A stretch of 64,000 bases of DNA, taken from NCBI GenBank assembly GCA_958299035.1, contig CATQJL010000316.1, positions 11,440,347-11,504,346 on the forward strand, in the 5' to 3' direction. Position 1 is the stretch's first letter. Every line of letters starts with the position of its first letter. Below, piece by piece: positions 23,590 to 34,584 of the stretch. A model generated the notes under the pieces. The model did no database searches. It saw only the letters and a program-made list of their open reading frames with translations, and had not been told where the DNA came from. This stretch comes from Cylicocyclus nassatus (taxonomy: Eukaryota > Nematoda > Chromadorea > Rhabditida > Strongylidae). The position numbers were made by a program, and so were the translations under genes.

Positions 23590-23734
23590 GGCCCATATGC
23601 AGACATCTCCGCGGCCAGCGAAGCGGCGTTCTCAATGACTAAAAAGCCGCAGCGGCGTTTGAACGCAAACCTTCAAAACGTAAACACCGCTCTCCTTGCT
23701 GCATGGTTTGTGCATACAGGCCTCAGTGATAATA
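23590..23734. mobile_element. GGCC-tipped MITE in copy A
   Basis: Ends GGCCCATATGCAGACATC and (reverse complement) GGCCTGTATGCACAAACC frame ~145 bp containing AAGCGGCGTT and CGCCGCT-type blocks. The homologous copy in segment B is at 24789-24932. Confidence 0.45.
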
Positions 23735-23884
23735 TAGCCAATAGAAAGTTAAGAGCAGAAAAGTTGTCAGGGTGCGGTACACTGCACCTCAAAACAGTAT
23801 TACCATCACTAGCGCTCCTTACAGTGCTCACGTTTGAGAAATTATGAAGAACTGTTAACCAAAGATCGCAACTATAACATGCCT

Positions 23885-24945
23885 CCAGGAGAAGTAGTAT
23901 GGAGTCTGAGCTGTGAGCTTGTTGATTACGATACAATATCAATTTTCGGAAAATATCACTTTCATAATTCTACCAACTTTTTGCAAACTTTGAGCTATGG
24001 GTCTGCTCAGACAATCGCTGGGGGCAGGCGGGCACCGGAAAAATAGATTGCTGATTTTTCGCACCCCGCTCGCGGATTTTTTGCAAAGCAATCAGGACTT
24101 TTCGGAAGACCGCTTGCTGAGTCAGCGGATTTTTGAGAGACCGCCTGTTAAATTATTTTTCGCTCTTATCTTTTGCAGATATATTGCTGAATCTCTGAGG
24201 AATCGAGAACTCAACAAGCGGTCTTCCGAAAAGTCCTGATTGCTTTCTAAAAAATCCGCGAGCGGGGTGCGAGAGATCAGCAATCTATTTTCCCGGTGCC
24301 CGCCTGCCCCCGGCGATTGTCTGAGTGGGAGTTGGCCACGAAAGAAGCGAGTGACGAATGCATAATGGGGAGGAAAGGATCTAAAATACAAGAACAAGAG
24401 AGTATTGTCCAGGAGTAGGGAGCTACAAGTTACAAGTACTGAAGGGGTCTTATGGAACCGCTATTTCAGCTGGTATCCAGTACGGTAGCTAGGACGTCTG
24501 GGAAATGTAGAACGTCTATTGCCACTTGCAATGCCAACCTTTTCCGGTCACCACTTTTAATAAAAAACTGAAACTTTGTACCTAAATGTGACCTTTATGA
24601 CTTTATTGTGGAGCAGATTATCACTGCTAGGTCAACGCAGCATTGAAAAAATAAAAACGAAATCAAATTAAAGCAAAAAACGAACTTAAGCTTCTTAAAG
24701 ACTGGGACGTTTTTTGACGATGAATAGTTATCAACCAATGATAGGTCAAGGATTGTGATGAACCTAGAACTTGAATACCGCTATATGATAGGGCTCATAT
24801 GCAGACATTTTTGCGGCAAGCGGAGCAGCGTTCTCGGTGATTAAAAGCCGCCGCGGGCTTTAAGAACACGAAACTTTCAAAATGGGAAACGCCGCTTTCC
24901 TTTCCGCAAGGTTGTTTGTGGAAACGGGCCCTAGTGATGAATGAT
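23885..24945 (+). repeat. Tandem segmental duplication, copy B
   Basis: Second copy of the ~1.8-kb unit (see 22063). It lacks the two MITEs of copy A but has its own 320-bp MITE at 24006-24325, so at least these three insertions followed, or were lost after, duplication. Confidence 0.75.
24006..24325. mobile_element. Palindromic MITE (320 bp) with a paralogous empty site
   Basis: Ends CTCAGACAATCGC and GCGATTGTCTGAG, arms complementary nearly throughout (for example GCAGGCGGGCACCGG and its partner). TG occurs at both sides (24004-24005, 24326-24327). In copy A the matching site near 22500-22515 reads GGGTCTGGAGTTGG without insertion. Confidence 0.8.
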
Positions 24946-25586
24946 ATTTTATTTTATTTTATTTTACAATACACTCAATAGGTGTGCCAAAACAGAAACA
25001 AAAAATGGAATGAACAGAAAACATAACACATTAAACGACATGAATGCCATACCCAACGGGATAAAATGAATAAAATGTGAGGTAAGCAAGGCTTCGGATA
25101 AACCGGATCAAGCTCTCCACATAAAGAATAAGTAAGCAGAAGGCAGGGCTGGTCAAAGCCTAAACTTCAGCATTTTGCTGTCGAAGATACCTGACAACCC
25201 CGATATGGTGTCAGCAAGCCTACGGGCAGAGGCTAGCTGACTTGGCCCCGACAAAGAATAGCCTGGGAGAAGGCAAAACTGTGCAAAGACGTAAGCGTCC
25301 CAGTCGCTTGAAATCGTTGCTTTCTTCGTTATCTGTAGACTTGCAGACTTCATCACTACTTCTCGGTAACAGGCATTCGAGCTTCAGCAATTGCTCGAAA
25401 AAAAAGAGAAAAAATTCTCACATGGAGGCATGTCATATGTTGCGATTTTGGCTCGTTCTGAGCGATTGCTTTTTATCCTCTCTCCCTATCCTCTGCACTT
25501 TTACTCGCCATCTCTAACGTTTTCGTTTTCTCCTACCTACTTCAAATCAGTGTTCCTCTTCCTTGCTTTGCCGATATTTTTGATTA
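24946..25586. other. No gene seen; start of CR1-like 5' region likely here
   Basis: An (ATTTT)n-like stretch at 24946-24965 is followed by sequence without recognised features. The true 5' end of the retrotransposon that begins by 25587 is not determined. Confidence 0.3.
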
Positions 25587-25857
25587 CGTTGCTAGTATAC
25601 CAATTATTAGCAACTGCGCGTCATTCCTTTTCTTTCAATATCATTTATCATTTGCTCGCTACTGGTGCTTACTCCAGCCTTGTGTGGCTGAGTCCTAAAC
25701 AATTCCTGTGCGACTATCGATTCGTTGCTAATCTACCATTTATTAGCAATTGCCTGTCATACTTCCTTCAATATAATTTCTTCGCTAGCCTTGCTTACTC
25801 CTGCCTTGAGTTGCTGAGTCCTTTCGCAACAATTCCTGTGAAACTATCGAATAATTC
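25587..25857 (+). repeat. Two ~136-bp monomers in a retrotransposon 5' UTR
   Basis: Units begin CGTTGCTA at 25587 and 25723. Shared blocks include TTATTAGCAA, CTTCAATAT, TTGCTTACTCC-type and CAATTCCTGTG...ACTATCGA. They end 60 bp before the ORF1 ATG at 25916. Tandem 5' UTR monomers act as promoters in some L1-type elements; here that role is inferred from position only. Confidence 0.65.
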
Positions 25858-25915
25858 CGTTTTCGTCTCAATCATTTTGGGTTGCTCGTAACTAGGTCGT
25901 CGATTCAAAATCACA

Positions 25916-26744
25916 ATGCCTGCCCGCGCAAAAAATTCCTCGCAGTCTACCTCATCCCGTAGCCTTAAAAGTAGTTCTAAGGCTCCAGCTGCTTCGCAGA
26001 ATCAAAGTACAGGATTGAGTGGAAATGATGAGGAGCAGTATAATGATCCTTCTGTGAGCGAGATCATACAAACCATTCTTGAAAAAAATACTGATCCGCT
26101 CGTGGAAAGACTTGTACTGACTTTGAAGAAGAAGCTTCCCAAAGAACCTGAGACGGAAAAGCGAGAAAGGAGTATAGTTCTCGCACGTCTCCCTGAGACT
26201 CCGAATGGTGTCTCCCTGTTGGGAAGGAAGCGTCACTTTGAGGAAGGGGTCGCACAGGTTCTGGAAATCCTGCAAATCGACGTGTGGACCACCGAGATCT
26301 ACCGTATTGGTAGACCTACTGATGATCGGCAACGACTCGTAAAAATTGTTTTTCCATCGCGCTTCTATTGGGCGCAAGCCCTGTCTAACTCATACTTATG
26401 CGTCGTTCCGGGTGGAGTACTATATGTCGCCGAATTTGGAAGAGTCCCGCGCGGATTCCCTGCAGGAACGCTTGTCCGCGCATGTACAAGGGTGCGTATT
26501 TGTCGCAAATGACCCCGGGGACCGCCCTTTTTCGGCGACGTATAGTCCTCTACCCCATCGTTCCTCTCTGTCACACATCTTAAGGAGGAGCATGACTCGT
26601 AGTGAAAGGGAACACGATTCGGAGTTGCGTAGGGAGGCGCGCGAGAGAAATAGGGGAAGGGCAGTAACAGAGTGGGTAATTTACCGGGGAGAGCTCAAGC
26701 GTGTTTCAGACCTGCCGAAACGTCCCATCCAGGGAAACGTGTAG
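25916..26744 (+). pseudogene. CR1-like retrotransposon ORF1, frameshifted
   Basis: The ATG at 25916 opens a serine-rich head, followed by an acidic helix (QTILEKNTDPLVERLV) and a basic block (LKKKLP). Then comes an RRM-like core: ERSIVLARLPE, YRIGRPTDDRQRLVKIVFPS and FYWAQAL. The continuation is in another frame (to 26744): RRSMTRSEREHDSELRREAR, then EWVIYRGELKRVSDLPKR. This order matches ORF1 RNA-binding proteins of CR1/L2-type elements as I know them. A ~180-bp stretch between the two frames (about 26395-26575) reads poorly and may hold one or two indels. ORF2 follows immediately. Confidence 0.7.
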
Positions 26745-26750
26745 GCAGCT

Positions 26751-27384
26751 CAGGATTCAAAAATCACCTCGCTTGCTTTTTATTTAATTCACGTAGCATA
26801 GTAAACAAAATGCATCTCCTTCACTCCTTTTTACATATACATTCCCCCGATATTCTTTGCATTACTAAATCTTGGTTACAACCCAAAATTTCTGACTCCG
26901 AACTTATCATTGATTTACCTTACTCTAAACATCGATGTGATCGTATAGAAATTAGAGGTGGTGGAGTCTGCTGCTTTGTTAGGATTGATTCTGCAGTCCA
27001 ACGCCTAAACTTGGACGCGAACTTAAATCAGACGTTCTCCGTTTGGATCTATACTGTGCCGTTTCACATGCGCCTAAGAGATTCATAATTGTCTATCGAT
27101 CACCTTCCGCAACAGCAGCAGATGATGATGCCTTAATCACTACTATTAAAGAGTTGTGTTCCTTTCCTGTTGACACCATAGTTCTTGGAGATTTCATTTC
27201 CGATGTGAGCTCTCCTCGTGGTGAGGTGACCCACAAAGTAAGCGTTTCCTCGCTTTCTTCCGCAGCCTTGATTTTAAGCAAAATGTTACTCTTCCAACCA
27301 GGTACGATTCAGCCATTGATCTAGTTTTTTCATTTAGCGATTCTGTTAACAATCTTCATGTCCTTCCGCCTTTCGGTTCATCAG
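26751..27384 (+). pseudogene. CR1-like ORF2, endonuclease domain (5' half)
   Basis: APE-type endonuclease. Visible in order: FLFNSRSIVNKM, SPDILCITKSWLQ, RGGGVCCFVR, IIVYRSPSATAADDD, IVLGDFISDV, and YDSAIDLVFSFSDS. Family members usually have TETWL and GDFN at two of these places; here the catalytic Glu is Lys (TKSWL) and Asn is Ile (GDFI), so the enzyme would be inactive. One frame change lies near 27060 and another near 27300. The domain is cut at FGSS by the 7.2-kb element and resumes at 34585 in frame. Confidence 0.8.
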
Positions 27385-28405
27385 GGCCCGTAGTAATCTA
27401 CCCTACTTGCCGGCAGGTCTTGCCCTCAACTCGCCGCGATCTCGCTCTCAGGTCATGAAAACTGCCAACGCCCTCTAGAGGTTCAAGCAATCATTCTGGA
27501 ACTTTCCAAGTCTGACGGTCCAGCTTAGAAGTGGGCACCAGATGGAGATCGAAAAAATCCGAGAAATCCCGACAACTTCAAATTTTGGACCCAAAAGATT
27601 GACCTGCCGGCAACTTCGCGAGGTATTTTGTTGAGATTTCTGCCGCGATCTCGCCCTCAACCTGCCGGCATCTCGCTCTCATGTCAGCAAAGAAAGGAAA
27701 AAAGTGTGTTTATTGAGAGTGCAACCTGCCGGCATCTCGTCGTGCCCCTACCATACATCTCGCTATCTGGCGGATTTTCGATCAATTTCTTCATTTTCTA
27801 TGTTTCTCTTTTGCTACTGGGGTATACTTGTCACCCAAAACAGTCACAAATGTTCAAAAATCGTTGGCATGATGGGTTTTTCTAAGTTTTTCTGAGTTTG
27901 TTGTAAGATACAACGAGTTTTGAGTTTATCTGAGCTTTTGCTGATCTCAAGATTCACTGTCGGTGTATGTCTATTTTATGTTTGTTACAATTCTTAATTG
28001 AACAGCCACACGGCTGTCGATTCCTCATTGCCTGAATAAGCTTTTCCTTGATCTGTCTGAGAATTCCGATAGCACAACTATCGCATGCTTAACCAATTTC
28101 GATTTTTCCACTGTTTTCCTCTTTCAGCTTTGTTTCTACACTTCCCTTATGCTGACGGTGCATACCTGCCAAGGATCTTTCAACCAACCAAAGGTTCAGA
28201 TCGTTATGGTTCTCTGTTGGAGTTTTTGCGTCTTTGAGATCTCCATTTATCTAACGCATCTTCTCTATGGAGGTTTGTTTAATTATCTTTTTTGATTCTT
28301 TTATGATTCTTTTCATTTTATCTTTTTGCTTTTGTCAGATTCAGCGTTTCGTTGCTGTTGTTCTTCACTTCCCTAAACCCTAAAAACTATTTTATCGAAC
28401 AAGTA

Positions 28406-29211
28406 TTAGGTTGGAAACTAAGTTTTGCAGCTGGTCTCATAACTTCCCTCTTACTCAACATGGCGCACTCAAATTTTGCCACTGTTATTACGTAAGCTAC
28501 AAGCGCAGCTGCTGTCCTACCAAATTCTGACGTCGCAGTGAGGGTTACGGTAGGTGCATGGTATGAAGGGAAAAAATTCAAAGTTTGACGGATTTGGCTG
28601 AAACTTGGCATAAGGGTATCATCCGACATGCTGGTCATGAAAACGATGGTGAAATTGCGTGATAAGGGCTTTTTGTAGGATTACTGTAGGTGTACGATAT
28701 GGGGTCTCTCCCTAAACAAGGAAAAAGGCGTTGATTCAACAAATGAATATGATATTCGCGTTTGGCAGGTCAAATAACCTTACTATGTGAAGTCTCGGCG
28801 GAATTTGAGCTACGGACTCATTAGTCATTGACGGTCGTCCCCAGCAGCTCTTGCGTACATCGATTCGTTCGACTTTATGAGGACGCCAAATCTCGACATG
28901 CCCCTAAATCTAGTTTCTTTCTTAATAGGCCAAAGGAGTCAATCTCCAGCAATAATTCGTAGACGAATCCGGATTACTGCGCATGGTGTAGGCTGCCAAA
29001 GGCTTCATTTTAGCTTAAAACTCCAAAAATTCTCAAACTTCAGTAGTTTTCAAAAAATGCTTGAAGCTTTTCTATTTCGCGTTCAAAATTTAGACAATTT
29101 GTGCTCACTTGTAGCTCACATTGCCTTCTACGTAATGCCAAAGTTTGAGTGCGCCATATCCAAAGAGAGTGAAGTTATGAAACCAGTTGCAAAACTTAGT
29201 TTTCAGCCTAA
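28406..29211 (+). mobile_element. 810-bp mariner family, copy 2
   Basis: TIR TTAGGTTGGAAACTAAG with partner CTTAGTTTTCAGCCTAA; TA at 28404-28405 and 29212-29213. Nested in the 7.2-kb element. Same orientation as copy 3. Confidence 0.9.
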
Positions 29212-29223
29212 TATAAGATTTTA

Positions 29224-29409
29224 GGCCCTGGCCAGACTTCGCTTAAAAGCGCCCAAAAGCTCTCAAAAGCGCCCGAAAGCGCTCAAAGTTCTCTGGTGTC
29301 TCTTCACTTTCTCGTGTGAGGAGAGATGAGAGAGAGTGAGGAGAGGTTAGAGAAGTTTGGGCACTTTTGGGCGCTTTTGAGCGCTTTTGAGCGAAGTCTG
29401 ACCAAGGCC
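29224..29409. mobile_element. Harbinger-like MITE (186 bp)
   Basis: TTA at 29221-29223 and 29410-29412 flanks GGCCCTGGCCAGACTTCGCT and its complement (tip GGCCTTGGTCAGACTTCGCT). The subterminal region repeats AAAGCGC(C/T)C(A/G)AAAGC in short tandem. TTA duplication plus a GG tip fits PIF/Harbinger. Confidence 0.75.
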
Positions 29410-29682
29410 TTAGGTGGTGTTTCTTTACTCCTGTCTTTGCGGCTAAAAGTAACACCTCATCGTTCCGTGCCACATTCAGTGGAGGCCATACTCCGTACAG
29501 AAATAGTTAGTTGCCTTGCACATTCTTGATCCTGGTTTAGATCAAAATATTAACACACTGACTCGTGATGATCTTACTCCAACACCAACGGAGGAATTTG
29601 ATGTGCTGGATGCTTCTGATTCGGATTTAGATCAACACAATTATTCATTTTGCTGTACTAATATATCCAGAAATTTGAGGCC

Positions 29683-30423
29683 TTGTGCCTATCATACCCG
29701 ATGGGCGCAAACCATACCCATACCCGATGCTCCGATAGGCGCAAAGTCCGCAGTAAAATCCGTCATCACGATTTTATAAATGAACTACAAGGTTGCGAGC
29801 CTTTCCTACGCATTACCTCAACACTATCCCCAAGCGCTATTTTGAATCAAGTAGCACTTCCGAAGCCTTTCGAGGGGTACAGAGTGATTTTGTGCCTTCA
29901 AAAGGTTAAAGCCTTTGCGTCTTATGGATATGAGCGTTGTTTGCAGCTGGTACGACTGTCACAATCTAACAGAGCCCTTCAGAGCTTGTTAAATTGCTAC
30001 CAGCTAATGTGTTCAGTTTTCTCAGTGCTGTTATTTGGGTTCCGCGAAGAATTGCCCCTATTGTTTATTACAATAAGTCTTAGAAACATGAAAGGCAAAG
30101 ATTTCAGTTGTAGTAAAATTTCACTTTCCTTCATGACTGCTTTTGTTGGAATTCGCTTTGACAAATCCTCTTTTCTTAAAATCCAGTCTATCTTTGACTG
30201 CTCTATATGGAATCGCTCACCGAATCTTTCAGGTATAGCATCTACGTTGTACAACGATCTCCATTTGCCTTTTAAGGTATTAGATGGTGAGTTTTTTTGG
30301 TTTTCGTTCATTTTGGAAAGTAGCCAAATTGCACTTCTAGACAAGCATTTCAAGCACTTCGTCGCTTTCATAGTCCTCGATCCTTCTCTTCAACTCTTAA
30401 TCACTTTGAGCGCTTATGATTAA
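29683..30423 (+). other. Unclassified 246-codon open frame
   Basis: Longest open frame in the window and longer than expected by chance at this base composition. I do not recognise the product: it starts basic (RRKVRSKIRHHDF), then is rich in Leu, Phe and Ser without clear membrane segments. Just upstream in another frame is an acidic run (PGLDQNINTLTRDD, DASDSDLDQHN), so a frameshifted larger frame is possible. The opposite strand also has 124 open codons here, so coding strand is uncertain. It could be a relic of the protein cargo of the 7.2-kb element. Confidence 0.25.
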
Positions 30424-31042
30424 TATAGGTATGTTTGTACTTATACATCTCAACGCTTTGCTTAAATTTCAATATTCAGCTTTTTAGGTGTTGGGGTTCT
30501 CGTGATCCAAGCATCACTGAAATGAGTAGCCATCGTGCTCGGATTTTCTGATTTTCAACGAGTTTCTTCCTGGTACCTTATTACTGGTTGGTTTATATTT
30601 TTTTATTTCATTGTTCCTTTGCCTCTCTTCAGCTCGATATTGAAAAGCTCAATTCATGCCAGTCCTCGGTGATGATCTGACAGATGAACCACCTGCTAGA
30701 GAGGCGCGCTATAGTTAACATTTTTACGGATTCTTAGCTAGCAAATGGTAGGAATTATAGACCCATCTGACTTCGTTTGACATGAAATTTGAGATGACTG
30801 TCGCTTCTCTGTCTCCTTTTCGCCCCCGTATGCATGTTTACTAGGCTAAATTTGATAGAAAGCTGACGCGAAGCATCGAAGCCATTTCGCTTGCTAGCTG
30901 TAGAGTCGCCTGCAGTTGAATGGTAAGTTCCCTTTGCAAAAAATATTGTAGAATACTTGCTCTCGAGTGTTTTTTTTTTAGCCTAGCGCTTCTTTCGTAA
31001 GGGTCTTACCATTAAGGTCATTTTTGCGACATTGCCTCTTAA

Positions 31043-31191
31043 GGGCCAGACATACATCAGCCTATTTCATCCCCGAATTTCTTCCAACAAGACAAAGTGT
31101 TACGAGTCCACTGCATTCCGATCATCTTGTATGTCGGTTGTGGTAGCTAGTCATCGCGAGGCGATGAAATCGCGTGATGTATGCCCGGCCC
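31043..31191. mobile_element. GGGCC-tipped MITE (149 bp)
   Basis: Ends GGGCCAGACATACATCA and (reverse complement) GGGCCGGGCATACATCA. Flanks are TAA and TTT, so the duplication is not clear. Resembles the other GGCC-tipped MITEs in length and tip. Confidence 0.55.
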
Positions 31192-33031
31192 TTTTATACC
31201 GCGCGCCTCGCTTATACAGCCGCCATGCCTGGTACTAGCTCTAAGTAAATCGAAGAAACGACAATGGCAGTCTTTCTTTATGCGTCACAAGGAGCGCAAC
31301 AACGCATAACCCATTGCATATGTGATCGCTTTTGTTTTGCATATTATGAGATACTATAGAGATCTTGAGCGATTTGCAATTTCTCAAGCTTGCGTTTTTG
31401 TAGCTTTTTGTTAAATAAAGTGTGAAAGCGAGTGAATTTGGCGATGTTTTGAGCCATGATTGAGCAAAGGCCGCACGGGAACGAAGAGTAGGATGTCCAT
31501 CCTACTGTCAGCGAGGTAAGCATCCTTTTTCAATGAATGCATTCTCTTTATAATGATGCGCTCGCTCTTTCTTCCTGGCATGGTGTCGAAGAAAAAGTCC
31601 ATCTACCTCAATTTATGAAGTGTGCGCTCATTCACGTTAATGTCGACATCAATGATTAAGGCGATGTTCAAAGCACCAACCTTCCGTCCCGTGCCCGTTG
31701 ATGGGAGTGAACGGAGGCGTTGTATGCCGGTTCTATTTAGAGCACGGGACGGGCACATCGGGAATTTTGGACGCAGCCTGAGTTTTCAAAGTGCTTCAAA
31801 CATAACTATAGCGAAGTTCAATATAAATGCTTTTATCGCGCATTTCACGAAAGAAAAGGCGTCGTATCCGCCAACTTTTAAAGTATAAGCTGAAGCTGTA
31901 CAGATGCCTGTTATAGATTTGCAAATGGTGTTTCTGTGTCAGCATCTATTCTTCGTCCCAGCAAATCTTACTAAACCCAGCATATTGCTTGAATGTCTCT
32001 CAAATAGGTAATAAACTAATTTATTTTTACCTAATCCGCATCACTGTTGTTTAGGTGGTGTGAATGCTGATATGGGAACGCTTGGTGACGTTGCGCGGCT
32101 CTTGTTACACATTCTTACAAAGCTAAACATCTCTTGTTTTGTATTGTTTTTATCGTTGTACTACCATGTTGCTTCAACAATAATTATGTTTGCACGGCTA
32201 TCATTTGTTTTGAGATAAGCCTTCCGATCGAGCAACAATTTCACAAACACACTAAGTGATGCACTATGAGAAGAGCGTAAACCATTTAAAAAGGCTTCTT
32301 TGAAATGAGCATCTTTGTGTGCGTGAGGAAGACTGCTTGCGCAGTGGTACAGTCGAGCAGATTTGTCGGTAAATACAGTACCATTGTGCCTTTTTGCTGT
32401 AAAATTTGAACGTGAGCAGACAGCTATATCTCTCACAATTAGCAACCGCACGCCCCGGCCGTGTCTGCGATGGCGGACACGCGGCTGAAAAGTTGGGGAC
32501 CACGATTTGTACAACTGCGATTTGTATGGGGAAAAGCGCTTCTCCTATAGCCAATTTTGCCTGCATTTCGTGCAAAATGTCGGTGGTGAGATCTTAACCC
32601 TGCCCAAAGCAGCAGTAATAGTATCTAGTCCTAAGAAATTCATTTCTCAAATCGCACCAAACCGTACTTATTACCGTACTGCCGTAGTTTGCTGATTCTC
32701 CGCTTGGAAAGCCACGGTTTGGACCAGAGTTTAGATTCTTCTTTGTCATGAACGATGTAAGCAGCCAGCCGCTGAGATAGTGGTTGTCGTCCTACTCGGG
32801 GAACGGTTAGGAGGTACGACCGGCGCAAAAGCGACGCCGCGGCGCATTTCAGCCAATGCTGCAGCAACGCTCCCGGGGCAGTGTTACTTACGGCATCGAG
32901 TAATGTATTTGGTTGTGATATTTTGGTATTTTCGTAAATCAGTGGTATTTTGGCCTTGCTGAGTGCGCTGAGAATCAGAAATACGGACCGCCTACAATAG
33001 ACGCTCTTCTACATGTTTAATAAATAAAGAA

Positions 33032-33391
33032 ATGCCTTTTTTAGACTTAACTATAGATACTAGCAACCGGAATAATGTTAAGTTTAGTTTGTACAATAAG
33101 ACAAATAGCTATGATTTTAGAGTTATTAGGTATCCTCACTGGAAATCTAACATACCTAGATACATACTAATAAATACTTTTACTTCAGAAGTACTTAGAA
33201 TTTATAGAAACTGTTCTGGCTATCTAGAGTTTAAGGAAAGAGTAATAGATCTAGGTAAGATATCCAAAAATAATGGATGGGAAGGTAGTTACTTCATAAA
33301 TATCGTATACCATACCTTACATGACAGGCCATTCATTTTACGTAAGTATGGTTTTCCTACGGCTATTCATCTCCCTTTGATACATGACTGA
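33032..33391 (+). pseudogene. Penelope-like reverse transcriptase, C-terminal fragment
   Basis: The 119-codon frame holds PFLDLTI, FSLYNKT, FRVIRYPHWKSNIPR, EVLRIYRNCSGYLEF and ERVIDLGKISKNNGW. This series resembles the region after the catalytic motifs in Penelope-like RT proteins as I recall them; the catalytic YADD box is absent. Codons are markedly more AT-rich than in the nearby CR1 remains. A frame upstream is not recognised. A hammerhead-like core lies ~220 bp downstream, which would suit a Penelope-like element. A search against RT families is needed to settle the class. Confidence 0.45.
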
Positions 33392-33612
33392 TCTACAAGA
33401 ATTGTGGACTAAAGATAACGCGCCGGAATAGCAAGGTCACATTCAAATTGAGTTGATGCATGCCATCGGGTCTTTGTGCTCATGTTCGCCATCCTCTACG
33501 CTGCATCTGTTATATTTTGTTAAATTGGCTAACTCTCATAATTGTTTCTGGCTCGTTACCACTCTTTAGTAATCGTGTTTATGAATACCTTTTGAAGCTT
33601 TCTTGGGAACTA

Positions 33613-33673
33613 CTGATGATGGGGCACCAAGAAAGCTACACTACCGGTCTAGTTCTTAGCCCCGAAACCGGTC
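33613..33673 (+). ncRNA. Hammerhead-ribozyme-like core (candidate)
   Basis: CTGATGA (33613-33619) is followed by TGGGGC (33620-33625), which pairs with GCCCC (33659-33663), then GAAA and CCGGTC (33664-33673). Order and spelling match the hammerhead core (CUGAUGA, helix II, GAAA, short helix III, GUC). A proper helix I is not found, and the helix II loop is long, so it is probably degenerate. Penelope-like elements are known to carry such motifs. Confidence 0.4.
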
Positions 33674-34346
33674 GTGTAAAAAACAGTAGTTACCTTTCGA
33701 ATGTTTTGGAATTCTTGGAATGTTCTTTCTCATTGTGGACTTATCTCTTTGTTTTTATCTGGAGGGTTTTGCGTATCTGGAGTTTTGCAATCAATTTTGA
33801 GCATAAGGTTGCTGTTTGTAAGCAGGTATTCTTCGCAAACACATCTTCGTATTCTACAAAAGGACAAATTCTTGTAAACGCAACCAGGACTACTATGGAT
33901 AACGCAAAGTGTGCTCTACAACATCAGCTTGGAGTTACTCACAAAGGCTTCGAGTTCATTCAGTTGCAAAGTACGAATATAGAAACCTCATTTTTGCTTT
34001 TTTTTCAAAACTGCTAGTCTGATTTTTTTAATCTTCAAACTTGAAAAGAGATGTTTTTGAATTCTCTAAGGTATTTCTTGTAGAGTTTGATTAGGGCAGT
34101 CTATGGCACTAATTCCAGCCTTTATTTCTCAGTGATTTTTCCGTGGCAGTGCTCCAAATTTGGCGCAGGTAGCTTGGGGGCACCCCGTATGTTTAGTTTG
34201 CCTGGTGTTATTTGACAAAGAAGGCTTGGAGAAAAATCGCCCTCAACATGAATGGCTAGCTCAATAGTGCACATGTACATGATGGACATGTTAATGAGGA
34301 AGCGACTGATGATCTCAATCAACCTTTTTTTAATGAAGCGTAGTGC
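33674..34346. other. No gene seen
   Basis: A 185-codon frame spans 33460-34017 but has no recognised domain and includes the hammerhead-like core; I treat it as chance or relic. Confidence 0.25.
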
Positions 34347-34418
34347 ACACGTGTAGTTTATTGGTTAACGTGCTGGACTCTCGTTGGGCAGAGGAGAGTT
34401 CTATCATAGCAGGTGCGA
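34347..34418 (+). pseudogene. tRNA-like sequence (possible SINE head)
   Basis: A perfect A box (TAGTTTATTGG, 34354-34364) and a partial B box (GTTCTATCA, 34398) are spaced 44 nt, as in a tRNA. The anticodon and acceptor stems pair poorly, so a functional tRNA is unlikely. It lies near the right end of the 7.2-kb element. Confidence 0.35.
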
Positions 34419-34584
34419 TGGTTTTGCGATCGACGTTACATTGGTGCTTGCTGGTTGTTGTGGTTGCTTCAATCAAGAAAGCATGGGAAATGGCGAACCT
34501 CACGCCAAAAAACGAGGTTGTCATGAGGTTCGCGAGGTTGCCGTCATGTCTTATGCCAACATGCCGGGTGGATTACTACAGGCC

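Larger units (their letters stand above)
22063..23745 (+). repeat. Tandem segmental duplication, copy A
   Basis: Pairs with 23885-24945 at about 1.8 kb offset. Shared blocks, in the same order: the Helitron-like 3' part; GGTAGCTAGGACGTCT and ~240 bp after it (22655-22905 versus 24480-24720); and a CATATGCAGACAT-containing block (23590-23734 versus 24789-24932). Copy A alone holds the TTAA MITE and the 586-bp MITE. Confidence 0.75.
27385..34584. mobile_element. 7,200-bp Harbinger-like TIR element inserted in CR1
   Basis: Ends are GGCCCGTAGTAATCTACCC (27385-27403) and, reverse-complemented, GGCCTGTAGTAATCCACCC (34566-34584): 17 of 19 match. CAG lies at 27382-27384 and 34585-34587, a 3-bp target duplication. 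Deleting the element plus one CAG rejoins the endonuclease reading frame. GG-starting TIRs and a 3-bp TWA or CWG target are known for PIF/Harbinger elements; other 3-bp-TSD superfamilies remain possible. The left subterminal region repeats CTGCCGGCA (27412-27735). No Harbinger transposase is recognised, so content is decayed or captured. Confidence 0.75.

Noticed and set aside
25391..25891. 166-codon hydrophobic frame
   Set aside because: Overlaps the 136-bp 5' UTR monomers of the CR1-like element; T-rich sequence gives hydrophobic codons by chance.
33460..34017. 185-codon frame as a gene
   Set aside because: It runs through the hammerhead-like region, has no domain and is near chance length for the window.
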